From the NCBI GenBank assembly GCA_017430365.1, contig JAFRNC010000001.1, forward strand, positions 413,053 through 477,052: 64,000 nucleotides of DNA. Direction: 5' to 3'. A program made the position numbers and the translations under genes. Below are positions 45,470 to 53,153 of the stretch, one piece after another (positions within the stretch are counted from its first letter, which is position 1; every line of letters starts with the position of its first letter). The notes under the pieces were generated by a model. It did not search any database, was not told the DNA's origin, and saw nothing but the letters and a program-made list of their open reading frames with translations. This DNA comes from Bacteroidales bacterium (GTDB lineage Bacteria; Bacteroidota; Bacteroidia; Bacteroidales; UBA932).

Positions 45470-47116
45470 ATGAACAAATATCCCCACTACCTGGAACGGC
45501 TTCAGGCAGCCACCAAAAAATTCTGGGACAAGCCTGCCCTCAACAACATTGGCGGCGAGACCTTCAACTACGCCCAGATGGCGACGCAGATCGAGAAATT
45601 CCATCTCGTATTCGACAAACTCGGTTTCAAGAAAGGCGATAAGATTGCCATCTGCGCTCAGAACGGCGCCCGCTGGGGCATGGCCTACCTGGCAGTCAAT
45701 ACCTACGAAACGGTGATCGTGCCCATCCTGACCGATTTCACGCCGGACAGCGTCAATCACCTTGTCAACCACTCCGAGAGCCTGGCCCTGTTCACCAACG
45801 AGGCCAAATGGAAGAAACTCGACATTGCCAAGATGCCGCTCCTGAAGCTGGTCATCGATGTGGATACCTGGAAGCCTCTCTGGACGGTCGACGATACGGT
45901 GAAGGAGATCTACGGACAGATGGACGACCTTTTCGCAGCCAAGTATCCGAACGGCTTCGGTCCCGACGACGTGGTGTTCCCGACCGACAACTGGGACGAC
46001 CTGAGCACAATCAACTATACCTCAGGCTCCACGGGCGATCCCAAGGGCGTGATGCTGACCTACCGAAACTTCTCGGCCAACGTGGATTACAGCCAGCGCA
46101 ACGTCCCGGCCGGCGACAAGATGGTCTCCATGCTGCCTATGGCCCATATGTACGGCCTGGTGATAGAGTTCATCTATCCGCTCTGCAACGGCACCTCCAT
46201 TTACTGGCTCGGCAAGGCCCCGACGCCTGCCGCCCTGATGAAGGCTTTCGCAGACGTGAAACCCTACCTGCTCATCACCGTCCCGCTTGTGATGGAGAAG
46301 ATCTACAAGTCGAAAGTGAAACCCACCCTCGACAAGCCGATAGTGAAATTCCTGCTGAAGGTCCCGGGCATCAACAATATCATCTACAAGAAGGTGAAGG
46401 ACGGCCTGGTCCAGGCATTCGGCGGCAATGTCCTCGAGTTCATCATGGGCGGCGCGGCTCTCAACCCCGAGGTGGAAAGGCTCTTCAAGCGCATCAAGTT
46501 CCCTTATCTGGTGGGCTACGGCATGACCGAGGCCTGCCCTCTGCTCGCTTACGAGCACTGGACCAAGTACGTGGCCGGATCGTGCGGCAAGTGCGTCGAC
46601 GTGGCGGAAGTCCGCATCGATTCCGAAGACCCGCAGCACGTGGTCGGCGAGATCCAATGCCGCGGCGAGAACATAATGATAGGTTACTACAAGAACCCCG
46701 AGGCTACGGCCAACGCCTTTACCGACGACGGCTGGCTGAAGACCGGCGACCTTGGAATCATCGACGCCGAGGGCAATATTTTCATCCGCGGCCGCTTGAA
46801 GAACATGATACTCGGACCTTCCGGCCAGAACATCTATCCCGAGGAGATCGAAGCGATCGTCAACAATCAGGATTATGTGATCGAAAGCGTCGTGGTCGAC
46901 CGCGGAGGAAAACTGGTAGCCCTGGTATTCCTCGATGAACAGGCGATTGCCAAGGCCCTTCTCGATGTCGAGGCGCGTTCCGACATACCCGAGAAAATCC
47001 GTACCGGCGCAAACCGCCAGCTTCCTGCCTACAGTCAGCTTTACAAGGTCGAGCTCCAGGCACAGCCTTTCGAGAAGACCCCGAAGATGTCTATCAAGAG
47101 ATTCCTGTACAAATAG
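45470..47116 (+). CDS. Long-chain fatty acyl-CoA synthetase (AMP-forming)
   Basis: ANL-family enzyme that activates fatty acids via acyl-AMP to acyl-CoA. The 548 residues carry the AMP-binding loop YTSGSTGDPKGVML (about residues 183-196), LPMAHMYGL, VGYGMTEACPLL, WLKTGDLGIIDAEG and FIRGRLKNMILGPSGQNIYP. The catalytic lysine is near the end in KTPKMSIKRFLYK. Likely peripheral on the inner membrane, serving lipid recycling or complex lipid synthesis. Confidence 0.92.
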   Translation: MNKYPHYLERLQAATKKFWDKPALNNIGGETFNYAQMATQIEKFHLVFDKLGFKKGDKIAICAQNGARWGMAYLAVNTYETVIVPILTDFTPDSVNHLVNHSESLALFTNEAKWKKLDIAKMPLLKLVIDVDTWKPLWTVDDTVKEIYGQMDDLFAAKYPNGFGPDDVVFPTDNWDDLSTINYTSGSTGDPKGVMLTYRNFSANVDYSQRNVPAGDKMVSMLPMAHMYGLVIEFIYPLCNGTSIYWLGKAPTPAALMKAFADVKPYLLITVPLVMEKIYKSKVKPTLDKPIVKFLLKVPGINNIIYKKVKDGLVQAFGGNVLEFIMGGAALNPEVERLFKRIKFPYLVGYGMTEACPLLAYEHWTKYVAGSCGKCVDVAEVRIDSEDPQHVVGEIQCRGENIMIGYYKNPEATANAFTDDGWLKTGDLGIIDAEGNIFIRGRLKNMILGPSGQNIYPEEIEAIVNNQDYVIESVVVDRGGKLVALVFLDEQAIAKALLDVEARSDIPEKIRTGANRQLPAYSQLYKVELQAQPFEKTPKMSIKRFLYK

Positions 47117-47152
47117 GGGAATCGCCTTTGTCCTTGCCCGCCCGTAAGCCGC

Positions 47153-47752
47153 TTAGCTGTTGTCCAGATATTCAGACAGCTTTTCCTTCACGAATTCCCG
47201 GCTTTCGGGCAGGGCGACACGGATGTCGGCCCGCAGAAATCCACGCTGGTCCACTCTGATCCGTCCGGCGAACGGGCAGATCAGATTCTTGTCATTGAAA
47301 GCCTCGTATTCGTTCAGGGCATAGCGGGGGAGATACCCTAATTTCTTCCCGTCATCCCGGATGACCACCCGGGCACGGGGGTCTTTCGGGTTGTTCGGCT
47401 CATGCCATATGGTTCCGTTTACCGGCCCGAGATCGGAGTGTGAGCAGTAATACTGCAATCCTGTGATCTCCGTCTCCATGGTGTCGCCGACGATGGTTCC
47501 GTTATATTTCAGGTTGTAGAGGAATGTCCAGGTCAAAAGCCTCTTCGGGGCGGTCTGTGCCTCGGATTTCAGTGATGCGGGCTGCTTCGGTCTCGGCGCC
47601 TGCTGTGCAGGTTTGGGTTTCTTCGGCTGCTCGGGCGGCAGGATCGCCGGTCTCCTTGTCTCTCCACGTTTGTTGTAGTGGCCGTCGTTGTCGTCACGGA
47701 AAATGACTACCAGCAGGAAGAGCACTACGGCGGCGAGGATGATGTAGAACAT
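47153..47752 (-). CDS. Membrane-anchored HIRAN-like domain protein
   Basis: A 199-residue protein from the ATG at 47752. Residues 2-17 form a transmembrane helix, followed by a low-complexity proline/lysine linker (about 35-70). The C-terminal domain (about 85-185) has HEPNNPKDPRARVVIRDDGK then KLGYLPRYALNEY, the HIRAN pattern (NPxDPxAV...G..IGYLP). HIRAN domains recognise DNA ends in HLTF/Rad5 helicases; a stand-alone, membrane-tethered form is of unknown role. An alternative longer start exists but overlaps the divergent promoter. Confidence 0.7.
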   Translation of the reverse strand: MFYIILAAVVLFLLVVIFRDDNDGHYNKRGETRRPAILPPEQPKKPKPAQQAPRPKQPASLKSEAQTAPKRLLTWTFLYNLKYNGTIVGDTMETEITGLQYYCSHSDLGPVNGTIWHEPNNPKDPRARVVIRDDGKKLGYLPRYALNEYEAFNDKNLICPFAGRIRVDQRGFLRADIRVALPESREFVKEKLSEYLDNS

Positions 47753-47766
47753 GGTTGAGGTTTTTG

Positions 47767-47796
47767 CAAAGGTAGTGTTTTTCTTGTGTATATTTG
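47767..47796. promoter_or_regulatory. Divergent promoters, HIRAN-like gene / GATase
   Basis: The minus strand of 47767-47774 reads TACCTTTG (15 nt before the HIRAN-like start), and the plus strand of 47789-47796 reads TATATTTG (9 nt before the ATG at 47805). Confidence 0.6.
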
Positions 47797-47804
47797 CAGG
47801 CAAT

Positions 47805-48509
47805 ATGAAACGGAACAGGCCTTTGATCGGTGTCACTCCGCTCTGGGATACGGAGCTCAGGAGCGTATGGATGCTTCCCGATTACCTCGACGGTATCAGG
47901 GAGGCCGGGGGAGTGCCTGTTGTGCTGCCTCTTGAAGCCGATGCGGAAGCAATCGCCGTTCTGGCAGAAAGCTTCGACGGATTCCTGTTCACCGGAGGCC
48001 CCGATGTATCACCGTCGCTGTACGGTGTGGACGATACTGAGGGCAAGGCGAAAACATGTCCCCCCAGGGACCTGCTGGAGGCTGAACTGCTTCGCCGGGT
48101 AGTGGCACTGGACAAACCTGTCCTTGGAATCTGCCGCGGCCTTCAGTTGATCAACGCCGTACTCGGAGGAACGCTATATCTCGATCTTCCGTCCGAGCAC
48201 CCTTCGGAACTGGTCCACAGACAGGCGAAGCCGTACGGCCGATATACCCATTCCGTACGCCTGGAAGGCCAGCTCCGCGACCTTTTGGGAACCGAAGAAC
48301 TCCCGGTCAATACTCTCCATCATCAGGCCGTACGCAATCTGGCGCCCGGCATGGAGCCTATGGCTTTCTCTCCCGACGGGCTTATAGAAGCATTCCGGAT
48401 GCCAGACGCACGCTTCCTGTGGAGCGTACAGTGGCATCCGGAATATCTTTTTCATGACGACGCCCCCAGCCGCTGCATTTTCCGCAGCTTCGTGGAGGCG
48501 TGCGTATAA
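47805..48509 (+). CDS. Gamma-glutamyl-gamma-aminobutyrate hydrolase family (class I GATase)
   Basis: A 234-residue peptidase C26-like protein. The nucleophile is Cys110 in LGICRGLQLINAVLGG; the His and Glu partners are in QWHPEYL near the C-terminus. GFLFTGGPDVSPSLYG and VNTLHHQAV are typical of the PuuD group, which cleaves gamma-glutamyl amides in polyamine breakdown. The substrate here is not proven, and no other puu genes are nearby. Confidence 0.88.
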   Translation: MKRNRPLIGVTPLWDTELRSVWMLPDYLDGIREAGGVPVVLPLEADAEAIAVLAESFDGFLFTGGPDVSPSLYGVDDTEGKAKTCPPRDLLEAELLRRVVALDKPVLGICRGLQLINAVLGGTLYLDLPSEHPSELVHRQAKPYGRYTHSVRLEGQLRDLLGTEELPVNTLHHQAVRNLAPGMEPMAFSPDGLIEAFRMPDARFLWSVQWHPEYLFHDDAPSRCIFRSFVEACV

Positions 48510-48530
48510 ATTACCTGTCCTGGGAAAGGC

Positions 48531-49238
48531 TTATCGGATGAACTCCTTCAGCAGTTTGTGGAGGAGATCGCTGACATAGGAATTCTCTGTAGGATGGGAA
48601 CCGAAGGTCGGAGTCTCATTGACGAAATGGATGACCCTGTCCGTCTCCCCGTCGATCACGGCGCAGTAAAGGACATTGCCGTACGGGTCGCTGACGTAGT
48701 AATTCTGGGAAGGATTGGTCAGGCCGGTGATACCGGTCAGTTTCTCGACGGTTTTGTCAATGACTCTGGAAGCAGCCTTTTCTACCTTTTCCCTCTGATA
48801 GCCCGCCTTGGTCTGTACATAACCGTATGAATAGATGACGATACCGTAGCGGAGGCCGCTCTGGTCCAGCATTCTCTTGAGAGACTTGGGAACGCGGAGG
48901 CGGTCCGCCTTGGACGGATCCACATCCGGGAAGGTCCGCAACCACTTCGCGATGTCAGAATTCGCGTCGTCGTAGTCGGCGGGAATCATGTCGGAGAAGG
49001 GGAAACGTTCCGAATTGATGAGGTTAGTAATGATGTTCGTCGCCTGAGCGGAGGATTGTTCATTGTAGTATCCTTTACCGTCATCCCCATAAAGGACGAT
49101 GTAGGAATAAGGCTCGATGAAGGCATACTCCGGAACGGATGCCAGGTTTACATTGGAGTTCGTGTAACGGGAAGGACCGCAGGCTGCCACGAGGAAGAGT
49201 GCGGTGAGACCGATAATCAGATTCAGTGTGTTTTTCAT
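48531..49238 (-). CDS. Lipoprotein of unknown function
   Basis: A 235-residue protein with a clear lipoprotein leader (lipobox VAAC, Cys20). The body has EYAFIEPYSYIVLYGDDGKG, a DPSKADRLRVPKSLKRML segment and a C-terminal HPTENSYVSDLLHKLLKEF. No catalytic motif was recognised. Single gene with its own promoter; it faces the accessory region. Confidence 0.75.
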   Translation of the reverse strand: MKNTLNLIIGLTALFLVAACGPSRYTNSNVNLASVPEYAFIEPYSYIVLYGDDGKGYYNEQSSAQATNIITNLINSERFPFSDMIPADYDDANSDIAKWLRTFPDVDPSKADRLRVPKSLKRMLDQSGLRYGIVIYSYGYVQTKAGYQREKVEKAASRVIDKTVEKLTGITGLTNPSQNYYVSDPYGNVLYCAVIDGETDRVIHFVNETPTFGSHPTENSYVSDLLHKLLKEFIR

Positions 49239-49254
49239 GTGGAGTAAATTTGGG

Positions 49255-49262
49255 CAAAGTTA
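49255..49262 (-). promoter_or_regulatory. -7 box of lipoprotein gene
   Basis: The minus strand reads TAACTTTG, 16 nt before the start codon at 49238. A TTG-like element about 18 nt upstream is possible. Confidence 0.5.
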
Positions 49263-49304
49263 TGCATATTTTGTGAAAAACAACTGTAATGATCGCCTTT
49301 TTTA

Positions 49305-49684
49305 TCATTCTCCGGGGGTGTTATTTACCACCTTCCTGAACACCAACATCTCGTCATCCTCGCTCCAGTTTTCTTCCATATCCTCCGGAACGGCAGCACG
49401 AACAGCAATTCCAGCTCACCCTTGGCCGCATCTTTGTCTATGCACAGGACCACGCCGCCGACCTTCTGCCCGTCAAGTACGATACGGTATGCCTCGGCAT
49501 TCTTCCCGTCGATGGAACCCTCGATGGTCTTGCGGGAGATGACCTCTTCACCTTCCTCACAGCGCTCGTCCCGCATTCCGAACTCCTGCTGGGCTCCGTA
49601 CTTGAACGCCCACTGGTTGTCCAGGATGAACTGCTCCCGGTCTTCGGGTTGCAGGGGAAGCAGTACGACATCAGGCAGTTTCAT
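49305..49684 (-). pseudogene. GNAT acetyltransferase pseudogene with internal deletion
   Basis: The first 97 residues are nearly identical to the GNAT protein at 57329-57886 (shared QWAFKYGAQQEFGMRDERCE). Right after LLFVLP the frame jumps. In the next frame one reads EENWSEDDEMLVFRKVV, which matches the C-terminus of the intact copy. Relative to that copy, 181 bp are missing between two CGGC tetranucleotides, and 181 is not a multiple of three. The acetyl-CoA-binding core is lost, so it cannot be an active acetyltransferase. The remaining open frame stops at 49325. It overlaps the stop of the FMN reductase gene by four bases. Confidence 0.85.
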
Positions 49685-50316
49685 CGTCCAGCAATTTTCT
49701 GACCGGCAGCATAGGCTTTCTGAAGATCATCGTTCCAATGCTCCTCGCGCCAATGCCGCTTATCCGGTTCTGAGAATGCGGCCAGTTCGAAGCGGCCGTA
49801 GTCCTTGACCTGATAAGTGTTGTAGGCGATGATCCGCTCCGGGGCGCCAAGGGAAACGGTGAGGCAATGTTCCATGGAACCGTAACCATGGCTGTTGTTC
49901 CGTTCGGGAGTCCCGTTCATGGTCTCTATCAGAACGACAGGCATCCGCTTGGGCGCCGTCATGCTGTAATCGTTGTAGGACAGCCAGGGGAAGCATAGAC
50001 GCTCCAGAAAGGTACGCATTTGACCGGTCACATCGCCAAAATAGATGGGTGAACCCAGCACGAGCCCGTCGGCCTGTGCAATCTCTTCCAGAATGGGCGT
50101 CAGAGGATCCTTGAACTTGCAGATGTTCACGGCTTTGCCTTTGACCTTGCATGCCATGCAGGACATGCATCCCTTGTAATCCAGGTCGTAAAGCCGGAAA
50201 GACTTTATTTCGATTTCTTCATTTACCGATTTTGCTCCTTCCGCAAAACTCTGGAGCATCTGGGCGGTATTCATATTGCGACGCGGACCGCCGTCAATGA
50301 TTACAATCTTCTTCAT
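49681..50316 (-). CDS. NADPH-dependent FMN reductase / flavodoxin-like protein
   Basis: A 211-residue flavodoxin-fold protein: IIDGGPRRNMNTAQMLQSF binds FMN phosphate, and LVLGSPIYFGDVTGQMRTFLERL is the second FMN loop. CMSCMACKVKG adds a cysteine cluster as in iron-sulfur flavoproteins, though only three cysteines are close together, so a cluster is uncertain. Cytosolic redox enzyme with unknown acceptor. It was formerly followed by an intact GNAT gene, to judge from the overlapping remnant. Confidence 0.85.
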   Translation of the reverse strand: MKKIVIIDGGPRRNMNTAQMLQSFAEGAKSVNEEIEIKSFRLYDLDYKGCMSCMACKVKGKAVNICKFKDPLTPILEEIAQADGLVLGSPIYFGDVTGQMRTFLERLCFPWLSYNDYSMTAPKRMPVVLIETMNGTPERNNSHGYGSMEHCLTVSLGAPERIIAYNTYQVKDYGRFELAAFSEPDKRHWREEHWNDDLQKAYAAGQKIAGR

Positions 50317-50400
50317 GTTGTTTTTTGGGGAATCAGTTCGATCGATTCCAATTCACGAAAGCGAATTTACGAATAAAACTTGATTCCTTTCCCTTTAAAA

Positions 50401-50561
50401 CCTCCGCCGCACCTTCATCGTCAACGCCCTCTCCCTGGGCATCACCCCGAACATCGTGAAAATGGACCGGCCACTCCGACTACAAGTCCATGAAGCCTTA
50501 CATCGACATCGTGGATTCCATTAAGGCGAGCTCAATGACGAAGTTTGATGGGCTGATTTAG
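50401..50561 (+). pseudogene. 3' remnant of a tyrosine recombinase gene
   Basis: This stretch is a close copy of the last 160 bases of the complete integrase gene (52923-53082), covering the HTGRR-to-tyrosine region. A 2-bp loss after ATCGTGA shifts the frame, so it is inactive. The stretch from 50317 to 50400 before it is the upstream region of the FMN reductase gene and holds no gene. Confidence 0.85.
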
Positions 50562-50611
50562 TTGTCTGAATATCTGAAAGGATGCTCCATAAACATTATG
50601 TTTGCAAAGCA
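50562..50611 (+). repeat. Second copy of the post-integrase promoter segment
   Basis: The bases after the integrase remnant match those after the complete integrase (53083-53135), including AACATTATGTTTGC and GCATAAT. TATGTTTG at 50597-50604 is a good -7 box; its -33 partner is eroded compared with the copy at 53100. Confidence 0.75.
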
Positions 50612-50623
50612 TAATACTGCGAT

Positions 50624-51034
50624 TTGACCTGTTTACGGACTCGTTCCAAAAAATGCGTTATTACAGCGAAAACTCGGAAGCTTCAATTACAAGAAGCAGA
50701 TAGGTTACGCTCCTATATTGAACCATTGATATCTCAGGATATTATCTTGTCGCGCGGCCGAGGGAAAGGAACAAAGTATTATGTCAATCCCGCTATTATA
50801 TCAGATTCGAAAGCGAATATTCAGACAACATTAAAAGCAATTGAGCCATACCGGCTCAAAGAATTGATAAAGCAAGACCTTAAGTATCATTCACTCAGTT
50901 TAGTATCTGATATTTCACAAAGGTTGCCGGATATCCCTTTTAAGGATCTTCAAAAGATGGTTAGAAGAATGGCGTCAGAAGGAGAACTAATTCCTGATGG
51001 CGGTAGGAAATTCCGACGATATCGTTTGCCCTAG
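50624..51034 (+). CDS. Winged-helix C-terminal fragment
   Basis: An open frame of 136 residues beginning at a TTG, with no good start. It contains LRSYIEPLISQDIILSRGRG and GKGTKYYVNP, the winged-helix wing pattern found at the C-terminus of AlbA_2-type ATP-binding or Fic regulators, then a helical tail ending RRYRLP. It is probably the tail of a longer gene lost by deletion and expressed, if at all, from the promoter segment at 50597. Treat as a likely pseudogene. Confidence 0.5.
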   Translation: MTCLRTRSKKCVITAKTRKLQLQEADRLRSYIEPLISQDIILSRGRGKGTKYYVNPAIISDSKANIQTTLKAIEPYRLKELIKQDLKYHSLSLVSDISQRLPDIPFKDLQKMVRRMASEGELIPDGGRKFRRYRLP

Positions 51035-51043
51035 TTCTTTCTT

Positions 51044-51473
51044 CAAAAGTGTGGCAGAAAAAAGAAAAAAGCTTTCTTCTTTAAAGAAAAGACGCGAGTA
51101 ATCGCCTGATTTTACGAGAGTTATCATGCTGTCTAAAAGAAGAAAAGAGCATTAAAACTATCTCGTCGAAGACCTGTCCTACCTGCGCCTGCGTCAATCC
51201 CTTCGTATACAGGCTCCCTGCGAGCTTCTCGCACTCCTCCTCCTGCTCCCGTAAAAACTCGCCCCTCTCAGCCACCATCAAACTCTCCAACATGATCTCC
51301 AACAGGTCATGAAGACCGTTTTCTTTCTCGGCGTGCTTGCACATTACCTCAGAAAGTTGTTCCTTTGTAAAAGTTAGCATAAGTCTGTTTCTTTAAAGTT
51401 GAACTTACCCGGTTCTTTTTGCACTCTTTAAAGTTACAGACTTTTTTCTTTTACCTATCTGGACACACTTTTG
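51044..51473. mobile_element. IS256-like non-autonomous element or remnant
   Basis: CAAAAGTGTG begins at 51044 and its inverted copy CACACTTTTG ends at 51473, with further partial similarity inwards. Between them lies a shortened IS256-type transposase frame. A further copy-like sequence (TACACTTTTTGTCACAC) at 51510-51526 makes the right boundary uncertain. No target duplication could be confirmed. Confidence 0.6.
51081..51380 (-). pseudogene. Truncated IS256-family transposase
   Basis: Residues 1-45 (LTFTKEQLSEVMCKHAEKEN, then LLEIMLESLMVAERGEFL) match the start of Bacteroidota IS256/mutator transposases. Residues 46-72 (LAGSLYTKGLTQAQVGQVFD) match a segment normally about 60-80 residues further on. 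The DDE catalytic region is absent. The frame is open for 99 residues, so a short DNA-binding product is conceivable. Confidence 0.65.
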
Positions 51474-51527
51474 GGGATACTATCGAAAGAGCGATTTTGA
51501 TACACTTTTTGTCACACTAGAAACGAA

Positions 51528-51559
51528 AAATCCCTCACAGAACGCTCTGTAAGGGATTT
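51528..51559. repeat. Hairpin upstream of integrase
   Basis: Arms AAATCCCT-C-ACAGA (51528-51541) and TCTGT-A-AGGGATTT (51546-51559) pair with one mismatch around an ACGC loop. It may be a terminator or part of an attachment/integrase-binding region. No open frame in 51474-51717 is convincing. Confidence 0.55.
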
Positions 51560-51610
51560 CAGCAGAGAGGACGAGAATCGTAAACCAAGTACAACACCCT
51601 TCGTAAACCC

Positions 51611-51641
51611 TTGCAGGAGTGCTTTCTATTGCGTATCTTTG
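51611..51641 (+). promoter_or_regulatory. Promoter of integrase
   Basis: TTG at 51611-51613, a 20-nt spacer and TATCTTTG at 51634-51641; the ATG is at 51718, leaving a leader of about 70 nt. Confidence 0.65.
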
Positions 51642-51717
51642 CAAACGCGTTCGCTCACCTTTGAGCATTTTTGGGATATTTTTGGGATACGATTTTAACT
51701 AGCGGAGGGGTCGCAAA

Positions 51718-53082
51718 ATGAAAATCAAGCGCAATGCAGCTTTCCGTCTCTTTGCCTACGGAAAGGACAAGAACAGGTATCAGATCAGATTCCGTGTTAC
51801 CTTCAACAGCCAGCGTCTGGATCTGAAGACCGGATGCCAACTCGTCGATGCCAAAGCCTGGGATGACGAGGCCCAACTGGTCAAGTCAGGATACAAGGGG
51901 CCAAAGGGCGAGACCGCCTTGGCCATCAACAACGAGCTCCGGAACATCAAGGACCAGATGGACTCTACCTTCAAGTTCTTCGAGGCTATCGACCAGATTC
52001 CGACGCCTTCTCAACTTCAGAAGAAGTATGAGGATCGGCTGAACGGATCTGTTCCCCAGAAGCCTGCCCCGGAACCCAAGAAGGAGCGCAAGCCCAAGGA
52101 GCACGACTTCTTCAAGGTCTATGATATGTTCCTGAAAGAGTGCGGCGAGAAGAACGCATGGACAGAGGCTACCTTCGAGAAGATGGAGGCGATGCGCGTC
52201 GATCTGACCACTTTCAAGAAGAACATCAAGTTCTCCGACCTGACGGAAGCCACCTTGACGGAATTCGTCGCGTATATGCGCGACAGCAAGAAGCTTCGCA
52301 CACCCCGGAAAAAGAAGGGAGAAAGGGAGGACTATGACCAGGAAGACCTGGTGGGCCTGAAGAACTCCACCATCGAGAAGAAGTTGGGCTACCTCCGTTG
52401 GTTCTTGAACTGGGCGACCGACCGAGGATACAACACCAACCTTGACTATAAGAAGTTCCATCCGACCCTGAAGATGACGCAGCGGAAGGTCATCTATCTC
52501 ACTAAGGAAGAAATCACCCGCGTCCGCGACCTGGAACTCTCTGAATCCCAGGCCTACCTGGATCCCATCCGGGACGTCTTCCTCTTCTGCTGCTTCTCCG
52601 GCCTCCGGCACTCTGACGTCAACAACCTCCGCCGCAGCGATGTCAAGGGTGACCACATTGAGATTACGACTCAGAAGACCGCAGACAGCCTTTCCATCGA
52701 ACTGAACAAAGTTACCAAGGCCATCCTGGAGAAATACAAGGACACACCCTTCAAGGACAACAAGGCCCTGCCGAACTACACCAACCAGGCGATGAACCGC
52801 GACATCAAGGAACTTTGCCGCCTCGCCGGCATCAATGAAGAGATCCGCGTCACCACCTACAAGGGCAACGTCCGCACCGACAAGATCCAGCCCAAGTGGG
52901 AACTGGTCGGCACCCACACCGGTCGTCGCACCTTCATCGTCAACGCTCTGTCCCTCGGCATCACGCCCAACATCGTGATGAAATGGACCGGCCACTCCGA
53001 CTACAAGGCCATGAAGCCCTACATCGACATCGTGGATTCCATCAAGGCGAGTTCGATGACGAAGTTTGATGGGCTAATTTAA
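51718..53082 (+). CDS. Tyrosine recombinase / phage-type integrase
   Basis: Site-specific recombinase of 454 residues. The N-terminal arm-binding-like domain spans about 1-90, a lysine/proline linker about 105-128, the SAM-like core-binding domain about 130-250, and the catalytic domain about 265-450. The catalytic residues are all present: Arg297 (SGLRHSD), a Lys in TQKTADS, His400 and Arg403 (HTGRR), His426 (TGHS) and Tyr435 (PYIDIVD). It is typical of Bacteroidota integrative elements. The target site was not found and no tRNA gene lies nearby. A remnant of a close relative lies 2.5 kb upstream. Confidence 0.93.
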   Translation: MKIKRNAAFRLFAYGKDKNRYQIRFRVTFNSQRLDLKTGCQLVDAKAWDDEAQLVKSGYKGPKGETALAINNELRNIKDQMDSTFKFFEAIDQIPTPSQLQKKYEDRLNGSVPQKPAPEPKKERKPKEHDFFKVYDMFLKECGEKNAWTEATFEKMEAMRVDLTTFKKNIKFSDLTEATLTEFVAYMRDSKKLRTPRKKKGEREDYDQEDLVGLKNSTIEKKLGYLRWFLNWATDRGYNTNLDYKKFHPTLKMTQRKVIYLTKEEITRVRDLELSESQAYLDPIRDVFLFCCFSGLRHSDVNNLRRSDVKGDHIEITTQKTADSLSIELNKVTKAILEKYKDTPFKDNKALPNYTNQAMNRDIKELCRLAGINEEIRVTTYKGNVRTDKIQPKWELVGTHTGRRTFIVNALSLGITPNIVMKWTGHSDYKAMKPYIDIVDSIKASSMTKFDGLI

Positions 53083-53099
53083 AACTATTTGTCCGAATA

Positions 53100-53131
53100 T
53101 TTGGAATTATGCTCCGCAAACATTATGTTTG
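53100..53131 (+). promoter_or_regulatory. Promoter of DUF234 ATPase cargo gene
   Basis: TTTG at 53100-53103, a 20-nt spacer and TATGTTTG at 53124-53131. The -7 box lies in an imperfect palindrome (ATTATG...CATAAT). The ATG follows at 53154. Confidence 0.7.
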
Positions 53132-53153
53132 CATAGCATAATAATTAGAAGAA

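Noticed and set aside
49325..49684. A genuine short acetyltransferase of 119 residues
   Set aside because: The last 22 residues are a frameshifted reading of the paralog's C-terminus and the acetyl-CoA loop is missing.
51480..51668. A 62-codon minus-strand open frame before the integrase
   Set aside because: It covers the hairpin and the integrase promoter, has no domain, and its composition looks non-coding.
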